DNA of 64,000 nt from Marinifilum flexuosum (GTDB taxonomy: Bacteria > Bacteroidota > Bacteroidia > Bacteroidales > Marinifilaceae): positions 1,728,490 to 1,792,489 of the forward strand of contig NZ_RAPQ01000008.1 in assembly GCF_003610555.1 (NCBI RefSeq), read 5' to 3'. Every line of letters starts with the position of its first letter. Within the stretch, counting starts at the first letter, position 1. Both the position numbers and the translations under genes were made by a program. The notes below the pieces were generated by a model that saw nothing but the letters and a program-made list of their open reading frames with translations, was not told the DNA's origin and ran no database searches. Positions 1 to 9,119 of the stretch are shown here, in pieces.

Positions 1-2
1 GT

Positions 3-65
3 GCCAAAAGCTTTGGCGATAAACTATCAATAGAATTAAAGAAGAAACTAGCTACTAATAACTAG
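3..65 (+). CDS. possible C-terminal end of an upstream gene (partial)
   Basis: The third frame is open from the window edge to a TAG at 63-65 and would encode about 20 residues rich in Lys and Leu. It ends 12 bases before the GH94 start, as expected of an upstream operon member. Frame 1 also ends in a stop, at 31-33, so the frame choice is uncertain. The fragment is too short to identify. Confidence 0.3.
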   Translation, partial: AKSFGDKLSIELKKKLATNN

Positions 66-77
66 AGATTGAAGAAA

Positions 78-2471
78 ATGAAGTACGGATATTTTGACGA
101 TAAGAATAAAGAATATGTAGTGGAACGACCGGATACTCCGGCATCATGGACCAACTACCTGGGAGATACAAACTACGGAGCTATTATAACTAATAATGCA
201 GGAGGATACAGCTTTTACAAATCAGCTGCTCAGGGACGATTTACCAGATTGCGTTTCAACTCTGTTCCTATGGATCAGGCAGGGCGTTATTTGTATTTTC
301 ATGACAAGGATTCCAATGATTTTTGGTCTGCCTCCTGGCAACCAGTTGGAAAGTCGTTGGAGCAATTTAAAACCGAGTGCCGACACGGAACAGCTTACAC
401 AAAAATTAGTTCAGAATATAAAGGTTTAGCCTCAGAGGTAACCTACTTTGTTCCCAGAGGAAAGGCTTATGAAGCATGGATGGTGAAGCTTACCAATAAG
501 GGGAAGGTGACAAGAAACCTACGAGCTTTCCCTTTTGTAGAGTATGCCTGTAACTGGAATGCCGGAGATGATTTAGGCAACTTGCAGTACACGCAGTACA
601 TCGCAAAAATGTCGGTTGCTGATGGGATCATCGATCATGGATCGAATATCAATATGCCTGAAATGCCTGAGGATTTTCAGCAGAAGGATCAGCAACGTCA
701 TACTTTCTTTGCCATGGTAGGTGCAGAGGTTTCAGGTTATGATACTGATAGGGATGTATTTATAGGCAGATACAATGGCTATGGTAATCCTGAGGTTGTT
801 CAAAAAGGTGAATGCGCAGGCTCACTGGCCGAAGGAGGAAATCCTTGTGGGGTTTTACAAACAGACATTTGTTTGCAGCCAGGAGAATCTGTTGAGTTCG
901 CCATTGTTATGGGAATTGGAAGTGCCCAAAAAGAAGGTGCTGAAGTAAAAGAGAAATATACAGACCTATCGATTCTGAAAAATGAATTGGAAGAGTTAAA
1001 GAATTACTGGCACAGTCGTTTAGAAGTGATGCAAGTTGAAACTCCTGATGCTGATATCAACAGCATGTTAAATGTTTGGAGTCCATATAACTGTCAAATC
1101 ACTTATGCATGGTCAAGAGCTGCCAGTTTAGTTTATGCTGGAGTTCGTGATGGTTTAGGTTATCGTGATTCAGTACAGGATATGTTGGGAGTGATGCACT
1201 CTGTTCCTGAAGAGGCGGGAGAACGTTTGGAACTTTTGATAACAGGTCAGGCTTCAACCGGAGGTGCGATGCCAGTAGTGAAGCCATTTGCTCATAAGCC
1301 AGGAGAAGAGAAAGAGCCTGATGCAAATGAATACCGTTCTGATGATTGTTTGTGGTTGTTCAATGCCATTCCTGAGTATGTAAATGAAACCGGGAATTTT
1401 GATTTCTACCTAAAAGAACTACCCTATGCTGATAAGGGAAAAGATACTGTACTTGGGCATTTAAGAAGAGCCATTGAGTTTAATTTAGAGCGTTCAGGAG
1501 CTCACGGTATTCCTTGTGGATTGGCTGCCGACTGGAATGATTGCCTGGTCTTGGGATATGAAGGTGAATCGGTGTTTGTAGCATTCCAATTGCGTTATGC
1601 TTTGGCCAAATACAGTGAGGTTGCCGAAAAACTGGGCTTGACAAAAGAAGTGGAATGGGCAGAGCAGGAGTTAAGAATTCTGGATAAGAGTCTGGAAGAG
1701 CATTGCTGGGATGAAGATCGTTACGTTCGTGCCTTCAGCGATAAAGGATTCCGTTTTGGAGCCAAAGAGAATGAAGAAGGTAATATTTTCATGAATCCGC
1801 AGGTTTGGGCTGTAATTAGTGGTCATGCCAATAGGGAAAAAGCCGAAAAGGCAATGAATGTCGTTCACGACGATTTGTATACTGATTATGGGATCATGTT
1901 GTGTGCACCACCATTCGAAAAATCAAATTTTGATATTGTTCGTGCCGTATTGTTCAACCCTGGAATGAAAGAGAATGCTGGGATTTTCAACCATACGCAA
2001 GGTTGGGGAGTAATGGCTGAAAGTATGCTGGGAAATGGAAACAGAGCATACAAGTATTATAAGAGCTACTTGCCTGCAGCATATAACGATTTGGCCGAGG
2101 TAAGAGAAATTGAGCCATATGTATACGCACAGTCTACACACAGTATCTTTAGCAAGCGTTTTGGTTCTTCCCGTTTACCATGGTTGAGTGGAACAGCTAC
2201 CTGGGCCTATTATGCTGCAACAAGATACTTATTGGGAATTCGACCAGAAATCGATGGTTTGACAGTAGATCCTTGTATCCCGGATTCATGGGAAGGTTTT
2301 AAGGTTGTAAGAAATTTCAGAGGTGCGGTTTATAACATCTCTGTTTCAAACCCTAATCGTGTAATGAAAGGGATTGCCTGCCTAAAAATAAACGGTGAAA
2401 TTATTGAAGGAAACAAGCTACCTGTTGGCGAAGAAGGCAAAGAATATCAGGTTGAAGTAATAATGGGATAA
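78..2471 (+). CDS. GH94 glycoside phosphorylase, cellobiose/cello-oligosaccharide phosphorylase-like
   Basis: A cytoplasmic enzyme of family GH94 (old GT36), which splits a beta-linked disaccharide or oligosaccharide with phosphate to give a sugar 1-phosphate. The N-terminus (YGYFDDKNKEYVV, then NYLGDTNYGAIITNNAGGYSF) is the typical GH94 beta-sandwich start. The catalytic (alpha/alpha)6 barrel carries ADWND with Asp485 and Asp488, which holds the general acid, and a later NHTQGWGVMAESMLG stretch. There is no signal peptide, as expected of a phosphorylase acting on imported sugar. I start at ATG 78 rather than TTG 69 because family members begin MKYGYFDD. It precedes a GH5 endoglucanase by 18 bases, so cellobiose or a cello-oligosaccharide is the likeliest substrate. 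Laminaribiose is an alternative. Confidence 0.88.
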   Translation: MKYGYFDDKNKEYVVERPDTPASWTNYLGDTNYGAIITNNAGGYSFYKSAAQGRFTRLRFNSVPMDQAGRYLYFHDKDSNDFWSASWQPVGKSLEQFKTECRHGTAYTKISSEYKGLASEVTYFVPRGKAYEAWMVKLTNKGKVTRNLRAFPFVEYACNWNAGDDLGNLQYTQYIAKMSVADGIIDHGSNINMPEMPEDFQQKDQQRHTFFAMVGAEVSGYDTDRDVFIGRYNGYGNPEVVQKGECAGSLAEGGNPCGVLQTDICLQPGESVEFAIVMGIGSAQKEGAEVKEKYTDLSILKNELEELKNYWHSRLEVMQVETPDADINSMLNVWSPYNCQITYAWSRAASLVYAGVRDGLGYRDSVQDMLGVMHSVPEEAGERLELLITGQASTGGAMPVVKPFAHKPGEEKEPDANEYRSDDCLWLFNAIPEYVNETGNFDFYLKELPYADKGKDTVLGHLRRAIEFNLERSGAHGIPCGLAADWNDCLVLGYEGESVFVAFQLRYALAKYSEVAEKLGLTKEVEWAEQELRILDKSLEEHCWDEDRYVRAFSDKGFRFGAKENEEGNIFMNPQVWAVISGHANREKAEKAMNVVHDDLYTDYGIMLCAPPFEKSNFDIVRAVLFNPGMKENAGIFNHTQGWGVMAESMLGNGNRAYKYYKSYLPAAYNDLAEVREIEPYVYAQSTHSIFSKRFGSSRLPWLSGTATWAYYAATRYLLGIRPEIDGLTVDPCIPDSWEGFKVVRNFRGAVYNISVSNPNRVMKGIACLKINGEIIEGNKLPVGEEGKEYQVEVIMG

Positions 2472-2489
2472 CCCTAGAAATAAATAAGT

Positions 2490-3440
2490 ATGAGACAAAA
2501 AATTCTTATTCTAATAGCTGCTCTGTTTGTATGCGGAGCAGCCCTAGCAAAAGCTCCGGTTAAGAAACACGGAAAATTAAAAGTTGTTGGTCGTCAGTTG
2601 TGCGATGAAAATGGTAGTGCTGTTCAAATCAAGGGGATGAGTTCCCATGGTTTGTATTGGTTTGCACACTGTATGAACAGAAGTTCTATGGAAGTTTTAG
2701 CCAAAGACTGGAAGGTTGATGCAGTGCGATTCGCTTTGTATCCAAAGAACTATAAAGACAATCCGGCGTATTATACCAAGCAAGTTGATGAGTTGGTAGG
2801 TCTGGCAGAAGAATTAGGGCTGTATTGTATTATTGACTGGCATGCCATGGATTCAGGAAATCCAAATAAAGTGCTGGATGATGCAAAAGTTTTCTGGGAG
2901 CACATGTCGAAAACCCATGCAGGGAAGGATCATGTGATTTATGAGATTTGCAATGAGCCCAATAAAACGACTTGGGAAGAGGTGAAGAAATATGCAAATG
3001 TGATTATTCCATTAATTCGTAAAAATGATAAGGAAACCGTTATCCTGGTGGGAACACCTGATTGGAGTTCAAACCTAGCAGCGGCGGCTAAGGATCCTTT
3101 GAATTTTGAGAATATCATGTATACTTTTCATTTTTATGCCAAGAGTCACAAAAACAGGAAGGCATTTATCGAGGCCATTCAACAAATTCCGGTATTCGTT
3201 TCGGAATGGGGTACCAGTAGCTACAATGGAGATGATGGAAATGATTACGAGAGTGCCAGAATCTGGTTGGATATCCTGGCAGGAAACAATCCGGAGCAGC
3301 TTAAAATTAGTTGGATGAACTGGAATTTGAGCGACAAACCAGAAGCTTCATCGGTATTTAAACCAGGAAGTGGTGTGCGTCAGAAATGGGATCAGTTGAC
3401 TGAAACCGGAGAGTGGATTAAAAAGCAGTTTGGGAGATAA
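2490..3440 (+). CDS. secreted GH5 endo-beta-1,4-glucanase (GH5_2-like)
   Basis: A single-domain endoglucanase of 316 residues with a Sec signal peptide (residues 1-20, ending AALA). The fold is a GH5 TIM barrel. Visible hallmarks are DWHAMDSGNPN, the acid/base Glu156 in YEICNEPN, the HFYAKSH His motif, and the nucleophile Glu239 in VFVSEWG. Sequence style matches subfamily GH5_2, typically cellulase or mixed-linkage glucanase. No carbohydrate-binding module is present. It sits 18 bases after the GH94 gene, so extracellular or periplasmic glucan cleavage followed by cytoplasmic phosphorolysis is a coherent pathway. Confidence 0.88.
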   Translation: MRQKILILIAALFVCGAALAKAPVKKHGKLKVVGRQLCDENGSAVQIKGMSSHGLYWFAHCMNRSSMEVLAKDWKVDAVRFALYPKNYKDNPAYYTKQVDELVGLAEELGLYCIIDWHAMDSGNPNKVLDDAKVFWEHMSKTHAGKDHVIYEICNEPNKTTWEEVKKYANVIIPLIRKNDKETVILVGTPDWSSNLAAAAKDPLNFENIMYTFHFYAKSHKNRKAFIEAIQQIPVFVSEWGTSSYNGDDGNDYESARIWLDILAGNNPEQLKISWMNWNLSDKPEASSVFKPGSGVRQKWDQLTETGEWIKKQFGR

Positions 3441-3467
3441 CAGCAGTCAGCTATAAGCTGACCGCTG
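3441..3467. repeat. 27-bp imperfect palindrome after the GH5 gene
   Basis: Directly after the stop codon, arms GTCAGCT/AGCTGAC (3446-3462, 3-base loop) are enclosed by outer arms CAGC/GCTG. No T-run follows, so it is less likely a Rho-independent terminator than an mRNA-stabilising or processing hairpin between the GH5 gene and the sulfatase. Confidence 0.45.
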
Positions 3468-3533
3468 GTTGCTATAAAATTTCCATTTTTGACAATAAAT
3501 TAGACTTACATAGAATACACTATAACTAAAACC

Positions 3534-5102
3534 ATGAATAAGCATATCATAAAAAAAGGAATAGGTCTTGCAATGGCAGTTATGCCATTGCTAGGACAAG
3601 CACAGGAAAAGAAAAATGTTCTTTTCATTGCTGTGGATGATTTGAAACCTGTTTTGGAATGCTATGGTGTGGAGCAAATGAAAACTCCCAATATAGATCG
3701 ACTTGCAAAACAAGGTGTCGTTTTTATGAACAACCACTGTCAGCAAGCGGTTTGTGCTCCATCAAGAGCTAGTTTGCTAACAGGTGTACGCCCTGATAGT
3801 ACCAAGGTGTGGGATTTAAAAACGAAGATCAGAGATAAAAATCCTGATATTTTGACTTTACCACAGTATTTTAAAAATCAGGGATACACAACTACAGGTG
3901 TTGGTAAGATTTACGATCGCCGTAGTGTAGATGCAAAGCATGATAAGGTTTCCTGGAGCGAAAGTTTTGCTTTTAGCGGAGACGATAAGTATAGAGATCA
4001 AGAGTTGGGAGAAGAGGTTTTAGGTCATTACCAGTCTAAAGAAACCAAAGAAAAAGTAGCCTTCTATGCCTCGGAAGGCAGAAAGAAGAACAAAAAAGGA
4101 GGTGCTTTAAACAAATATGTGATGAAGCGTATCAAGCCTTCCACAGAGTGTGTGGATGTTCCCGATAATGCTTATGTAGATGGAGTATTGGCATTATCTG
4201 CCATCGACCGATTAGAGAGATTATCGAAAGAGGAACAGCCTTTCTTTTTAGCGGTTGGTTTTAAGAAACCACACTTGCCATTTGTGGCTCCTAAAAAGTA
4301 TTGGGATCTGTACGATAGAAATGAGCTTCCTTTGGCTCCTTATCAGAAGTTTTCTAAGAACGGGCCTAAAATAGCTTATCACAAGTCAGGAGAAATTCAG
4401 TCGTATAGCGATATTCCTAAATTGAAGTCTTTCTCAGATATAGGTCCGGATTTGCTTCCTGAAGAGAAACAAAGGGAGTTGATTCATGGTTACTATGCAT
4501 CGGTTTCTTATATGGATGCACAGGTAGGTAAGGTGTTGGATGCATTGGATTCTCTTGGATTAAGAGAGAATACGGTAATTGTTCTTTGGGGCGATCATGG
4601 ATGGCATCTGGGAGATCATGGTCTTTGGTGTAAACATTCCAACTTTGAACAGGCAACACGTTCTCCATTAATCTTTTCTGCACCTGAATCACAGAAAGGA
4701 ACAAAAGTGAATGCTCCATCGGAGTTTGTAGATATTTTTCCAACACTTTGTGAGCTTTCAGGTATCGAAGAGCCGGAAAATTTAGCTGGAACCAGCCTTG
4801 TGCCTTTACTTACTGGAGAGAAAAAATCTGTTAAGGAATACTCGGTAAGCCAGTTCCGAAGAGGAAAAGCAATGGGCTATGCATTCCGTACCGATAGATA
4901 TCGTTATGTGGTTTGGATGGGAGAAAACTTTAGAACGACACAAGCTTTCAATAAAGATTTGATTGTTGCCGAGGAACTTTACGACTATCAGAAAGACGAG
5001 TTGGAAACTCGTAATCTGCTTAAGGATAAAAAGTATACCGAGGCGTATGATGAAATGAAGGCCATGAGTGTTGAGTTTTTTCAATCGCAGGTGAGGAACT
5101 AA
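3534..5102 (+). CDS. S1 family sulfatase, iduronate-2-sulfatase-like
   Basis: A secreted sulfatase of 522 residues with a signal peptide ending near GQAQ (residue 24). The N-terminal metal-binding segment reads FIAVDDLKP. The formylglycine motif is CAPSR with Cys74, so it is a Cys-type enzyme needing oxidation of that cysteine. The LWGDHGWHLGDHGLW motif later in the protein is typical of the iduronate-2-sulfatase-like branch of S1. It lies between two glycoside hydrolase genes, 12 bases before the next start, suggesting joint action on a sulfated glycan. The exact sulfate position cannot be read from sequence. Confidence 0.9.
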   Translation: MNKHIIKKGIGLAMAVMPLLGQAQEKKNVLFIAVDDLKPVLECYGVEQMKTPNIDRLAKQGVVFMNNHCQQAVCAPSRASLLTGVRPDSTKVWDLKTKIRDKNPDILTLPQYFKNQGYTTTGVGKIYDRRSVDAKHDKVSWSESFAFSGDDKYRDQELGEEVLGHYQSKETKEKVAFYASEGRKKNKKGGALNKYVMKRIKPSTECVDVPDNAYVDGVLALSAIDRLERLSKEEQPFFLAVGFKKPHLPFVAPKKYWDLYDRNELPLAPYQKFSKNGPKIAYHKSGEIQSYSDIPKLKSFSDIGPDLLPEEKQRELIHGYYASVSYMDAQVGKVLDALDSLGLRENTVIVLWGDHGWHLGDHGLWCKHSNFEQATRSPLIFSAPESQKGTKVNAPSEFVDIFPTLCELSGIEEPENLAGTSLVPLLTGEKKSVKEYSVSQFRRGKAMGYAFRTDRYRYVVWMGENFRTTQAFNKDLIVAEELYDYQKDELETRNLLKDKKYTEAYDEMKAMSVEFFQSQVRN

Positions 5103-5114
5103 TTGTAAAATGTT

Positions 5115-6479
5115 ATGAAGAGAAAAGAAGTGCTGAACAGCTACCTGAAACTACTTTTGTTTCTACTTCCCATGTTTGCTTTTTGTGCATGCTCAGGATC
5201 GTCCGGTATTGAAGATGTTGCCGAAGAGGTGGAAGAAAATATCGAAGATGGAAATTCTGATGACCACAAGGATGATACAACGGATAAAGACCGGATAGAA
5301 GGAGTGCTTTATCCTGACGAATTGGTTGCTCAAATGGGAAAGGGCTTCGATGTTGCATGGTCCGAATTCAATAAGTACATCCAAAATCATAGTGAGCAGA
5401 AGGTGATTGATATTGCCGAGGCAGGTTTTACAATGGTTAGAATTCGTGTAAATAAACCAGCTACTGAAGATCTGTTTTCCCACTTGGATGAGCATATCAA
5501 TCAGTGTCTGAAACATGGATTAATTCCTGTATTGGCCTTCCATGGTCACGATGCGGAAGAAGGAGAGGATATGGAGCAGGCAAAGCAAGTTACGGTTGAT
5601 TGGTGGCGTACCGTTGCTGAGCGGTACAAAGACTATTCTGAACTGTTGGTGTACAACCTATTTGTTGAGTTGAATGGTAATTTGAAAAAAGACCACCAGT
5701 TGTTGAATGAATTCTATGCAGATATTATTCCTGCTATTCGCGAATCAAATCCTTATCGAATTATCATTGTACCTCCTATAGGATTGTCGAAGCCTGCTAA
5801 TTTGCAGTATATTCAGTTGCCCGATGAATCGGATCCCTTTGTAATGATGGAATGGCACTGCTATGCTGCCGGACCTGCTTTGGAAGGGAATAAACAATGG
5901 ACAACAGGAACTCGGGAAGAGCGACAGTTGGTGTTGGATCACTTTCAATCTGCAGCGGAATACATGGAACAAACTGGCCGTTCCACATGGTTTGGAGCAT
6001 GGATGGCCGGAAACTACAACAAGGGGAATGAGTATGATATTCCTGCTCAGGTTCAGTTTGCGACGTTCTTTGTTCGCGAATTGGCAAAAATTGGAGTGCC
6101 CTGGTGTGTAAATACCGACGATAAGTATTACGATTACCTGAACCTAAAATGGTATCCGGAGGGAGAATATGGTGGAATTCCGGTACGTGATGTCATATTG
6201 GATACAGAAAAAGTTGCTCTTTATTCTGGAGAGGGCTACCAAGGTGAAAGTTTACGTTTAAGTCCAGGTGAATATGATCAGGCTGAATTGCAGGCAATGG
6301 ACTTTGACAATAAAATTTCCTCACTTATGGTTCCCTGGGGATTTAAAGTGATTGCATATACCGGGAAAGGATTTGCTGGAACTGCGCATGAATATACAAG
6401 GACAACACGCAGTTTTAGTAGTGAATTGGAGAATACAATTTCTTCATTGAAGATTATCGATTTGGAAACATACGATTAA
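5115..6479 (+). CDS. GH5-like lipoprotein with C-terminal beta/gamma-crystallin-like domain
   Basis: A lipoprotein (lipobox FCAC around residues 23-26) with an acidic Asp/Glu-rich linker (about 32-60). A TIM-barrel domain resembling GH5 follows (about 65-345), then a beta/gamma-crystallin-like domain (about 368-452) with the GYQGES and GFAGTA turns typical of two Greek-key repeats. The barrel keeps a Glu at the usual acid/base place (Glu185) but reads VELNG instead of NEPNG. The nucleophile region reads FGAWM, with Ala295 where GH5 enzymes have Glu. The barrel may therefore be a binding protein or use another residue. It follows the sulfatase by 12 bases and is closed by a strong terminator. 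Confidence 0.7.
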   Translation: MKRKEVLNSYLKLLLFLLPMFAFCACSGSSGIEDVAEEVEENIEDGNSDDHKDDTTDKDRIEGVLYPDELVAQMGKGFDVAWSEFNKYIQNHSEQKVIDIAEAGFTMVRIRVNKPATEDLFSHLDEHINQCLKHGLIPVLAFHGHDAEEGEDMEQAKQVTVDWWRTVAERYKDYSELLVYNLFVELNGNLKKDHQLLNEFYADIIPAIRESNPYRIIIVPPIGLSKPANLQYIQLPDESDPFVMMEWHCYAAGPALEGNKQWTTGTREERQLVLDHFQSAAEYMEQTGRSTWFGAWMAGNYNKGNEYDIPAQVQFATFFVRELAKIGVPWCVNTDDKYYDYLNLKWYPEGEYGGIPVRDVILDTEKVALYSGEGYQGESLRLSPGEYDQAELQAMDFDNKISSLMVPWGFKVIAYTGKGFAGTAHEYTRTTRSFSSELENTISSLKIIDLETYD

Positions 6480-6507
6480 TCGAACTCAGATTTATAGATT
6501 GGCTAGT

Positions 6508-6550
6508 CAGCCCGCTGATTTCTTAAATGAAACAGCGGGCTGTTATTTTT
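6508..6550 (+). terminator. Rho-independent terminator after the GH5-like gene
   Basis: A 10-bp perfect stem CAGCCCGCTG/CAGCGGGCTG (6508-6517 with 6533-6542) is followed by TTATTTTT. It closes the GH94-GH5-sulfatase-GH5-like operon. Confidence 0.88.
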
Positions 6551-6649
6551 TAGGGCAATTGATATTGAGCAAATAATGGAAAGTAGGTTGCCCTTTGATT
6601 CAAATCGTTGTAAATTAATGAGAACAAAAATAAATTAAAAGAATCAAAG

Positions 6650-7324
6650 ATGACTGATGAATATGCTAATCCCAATGACCTGGTATTCTATGTGAAATAT
6701 CATATCAAGCCAGAATTTATAAATGAGTTTCAGGAACGATTAATGAACGTTGTTGAAAACATGACTCAGGAAGATAGTTTTGTGAGTGCTTTTGTGCACC
6801 AGTATGCAGAAAGTGAGGGGCGTTTTTCCATGTATGAACGATGGACGGATTCTTCGAAGGATGCTTTTATGACCTATCAAATGGAAGGAAAAGATTATCG
6901 AAAAGAATATGAGAAGCGACTGCCTTTGATAAGTGAAACTCCCAGAAAGATTCACCTGTTAAAACCATTGGCCTATTGGATTAGTGCAAATGTAAAGCCA
7001 TCAGAAAATGATTTGATCTTCTATGTGAATTTTCACATTAAACCAGATAAGGTTGAGGACTGGAAGAAAGCTGCTTTGCAGGTACTCAATAAAATGGCCG
7101 AAGAAGACACCTTTGTAAGTACATTTCTACATCAGGACGCAGAAGATCCTTCCCGATTTACCATTTATGAAAGGTGGAACGAACCAAGTATGGAGGCATT
7201 TGAAAAGAACCACCTGAATGCGAAAGAATATCGGCAGGTATATGAAAACATGTTGCCAAATTTAATGCAAAGTATGCGAACTTTTCGAATACTGGAGCCT
7301 TTGGGAAGTTGGATAGGGAAATAG
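6650..7324 (+). CDS. tandem ABM (antibiotic biosynthesis monooxygenase-like) domain protein
   Basis: A cytoplasmic protein of 224 residues made of two clear repeats (about 8-110 and 120-222). Both share the pattern FYVxxHIKP ... EDxFVSxFxHQ ... RFxxYERW. This is the ABM dimeric alpha/beta-barrel fold, used by quinol monooxygenases, heme-degrading enzymes and some stress proteins. Here two domains are fused, so one chain could fold like the usual dimer. No cofactor residue can be assigned. It stands alone behind a terminator and before the sulfatase-maturase gene. A small-molecule oxygenase role is only a family-level inference. Confidence 0.72.
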   Translation: MTDEYANPNDLVFYVKYHIKPEFINEFQERLMNVVENMTQEDSFVSAFVHQYAESEGRFSMYERWTDSSKDAFMTYQMEGKDYRKEYEKRLPLISETPRKIHLLKPLAYWISANVKPSENDLIFYVNFHIKPDKVEDWKKAALQVLNKMAEEDTFVSTFLHQDAEDPSRFTIYERWNEPSMEAFEKNHLNAKEYRQVYENMLPNLMQSMRTFRILEPLGSWIGK

Positions 7325-7626
7325 CAGCGAATTGAACCATTCATACCGCCTGACTGAACGGAAAATCTACTTTTACTATTATTTCTATTGGTAATTTAGT
7401 ATCAGGTTTATTGGCTGGTATTGTCCGTATTTTTTACAGCTTGTATTTCGATTTTGAAATATAGTATGTAGTTTTACGCGACAAACAAACACTTCCCAGG
7501 AATAGCCTACACATACATTAAAAAATCATTCTCCTTCGCAAGTGAATGCGTGAGGTGATAAAAATATGAATACATTAGAAGACTCTGTACAATACAGAAG
7601 CTTCTGACGATAGAATAGTAGATGAA
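7325..7626. other. intergenic region upstream of the maturase gene
   Basis: About 300 bases, AT-rich, with no convincing gene. It probably holds the promoter of the sulfatase-maturase gene. I see no perfect TAnnTTTG box. Confidence 0.4.
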
Positions 7627-8835
7627 ATGATTAAAAAACAACTAAACTCAGTTTTGATTAAGCCTTCGGGACCGGATTGTAATTTAGGCTGTACCTATTG
7701 CTTTTATTTGGAAAAAGCGGGTCTTTATCACCAACAGAAGGTTCACCGTATGGATGAGGAAACCCTGGAGATGTTAATCCGCCAGGTTATGGAACAATCA
7801 GGACCGGAAGTGTCATTTGGATGGCAGGGAGGAGAACCTACCTTAATGGGACTGGACTTTTTCAGGAAAGTGATTGAACTTCAACAGAAATACGGAAACG
7901 GGAAAACTGTTGGGAATGGTTTGCAAACCAACGGCTTATTGTTGAATGAAGAGTGGGCCGAATTCCTAAAAGAGTACAATTGGCTGGTAGGTTTATCATT
8001 GGATGGACCACAACACATTCACGATCATTATCGTCTTACTCCAAATGGAAAACCAAGTTGGGAGATTGTCTCGAAAAATGCCAAAATGTTATTGGACAAG
8101 GGAGTGGCTACAAATGTACTGAGCTGTTTGACTGATAATTCAGCGGATCATATCGAAGAGATCTACAATTATCACAAGGAAATGGGCTTCGATTTTATGC
8201 AGTTCATTCCTATTGTTGAGACAGATAAGGAGAACCCTAGAGCGGCTGCATCTTTTTCGCTTTCGCCTGAAAAGTACGGAGAAGTACTTTGTAAGCTTTG
8301 GGATCTTTGGATCAATGATTTCCAAAATGGAATTCCTACTACATCGGTTCGTCATTTCGATTCACTTTTCCACACCTATGTGGGAATACCAGCACCAGAA
8401 TGTACACTGCAGAAGGAATGTGGAGTATATACGGTAATCGAGCACAACGGCGATGTATATGCTTGTGATTTCTTTGTGGAACCTCAGTGGAAATTGGGAA
8501 ACATCAAGCAAGGGAGAATCATCAACATGCTAAACTCCAAAAAGCAGCATCAGTTTGGTTGCATGAAAGCCAAATTGCCGCGTAAATGTAAGAGCTGTAG
8601 TTACCTGAAACACTGTTTTGGAGGTTGTACAAAAGACAGAATCAAAGATCCTATGGATAATGGAATGCCGCGTTTCTGTACCTCATACAAAATGTTCTTT
8701 GCTCATGCCCACACTCAACTTCAGGAGATGGGAAGAAACTGGATTGCTCAGCAAATGCAGATGCAGAAAGAAATGGAAGCTCAGCAAAGCGGAGGAACCT
8801 ATAATGCTTTCAATGACTTTGTGAAAAAATCGTAG
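7627..8835 (+). CDS. anaerobic sulfatase-maturating enzyme (radical SAM/SPASM)
   Basis: A radical SAM enzyme of 402 residues that converts the active-site Cys (or Ser) of S1 sulfatases to formylglycine. The [4Fe-4S]-SAM cluster motif is Cys18, Cys22 and Cys25 in CNLGCTYC, preceded by KPSGPDCN as in the anSME family. GWQGGEPTLMG is the SAM-binding stretch. The C-terminal SPASM part is cysteine-rich: CTLQKEC and YACDFF, then CKSCSYLKHCFGGC and a final FCTSY, enough for two auxiliary clusters. It is cytoplasmic, as expected, since sulfatases are modified before export. Its location between two sulfatase-bearing clusters suggests it serves all seven Cys-type sulfatases here. Confidence 0.95.
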   Translation: MIKKQLNSVLIKPSGPDCNLGCTYCFYLEKAGLYHQQKVHRMDEETLEMLIRQVMEQSGPEVSFGWQGGEPTLMGLDFFRKVIELQQKYGNGKTVGNGLQTNGLLLNEEWAEFLKEYNWLVGLSLDGPQHIHDHYRLTPNGKPSWEIVSKNAKMLLDKGVATNVLSCLTDNSADHIEEIYNYHKEMGFDFMQFIPIVETDKENPRAAASFSLSPEKYGEVLCKLWDLWINDFQNGIPTTSVRHFDSLFHTYVGIPAPECTLQKECGVYTVIEHNGDVYACDFFVEPQWKLGNIKQGRIINMLNSKKQHQFGCMKAKLPRKCKSCSYLKHCFGGCTKDRIKDPMDNGMPRFCTSYKMFFAHAHTQLQEMGRNWIAQQMQMQKEMEAQQSGGTYNAFNDFVKKS

Positions 8836-8935
8836 TATTGATTTGTCATCGGGTGGTTTAAGTCCAATCAAAAGCTTGTTACAGGAGAGCATCTCCAGCA
8901 AATAACACACAAATACAGAGAGTCTAAAAAATAGA

Positions 8936-8976
8936 AGAATGCCGATTCTGATTTTCAGAGTCGGCATTCTTTCTTA
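8936..8976 (+). terminator. Rho-independent terminator after the maturase gene
   Basis: Stem AGAATGCCGA/TCGGCATTCT (8936-8945 with 8961-8970), extended inward by paired TCTGA/TCAGA-type bases, is followed by TTCTTA. It lies 100 bases after the maturase stop. Confidence 0.8.
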
Positions 8977-9119
8977 TATAATATTTAATAGAAAAATATA
9001 CTTGTTTGCTTTATATGTAAAATGTTTTAGTAATTTTGATAGTTCAAATGAAGGCTAAGAAACAAATAGAATGACTATTGTTTCAAGCTATTCAGCCAAG
9101 TATAAAACAACTACCATAA

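Noticed and set aside
1099-1326. - strand frames inside the GH94 gene
   Set aside because: They are antisense shadows of a clear coding sequence, with no protein features of their own.
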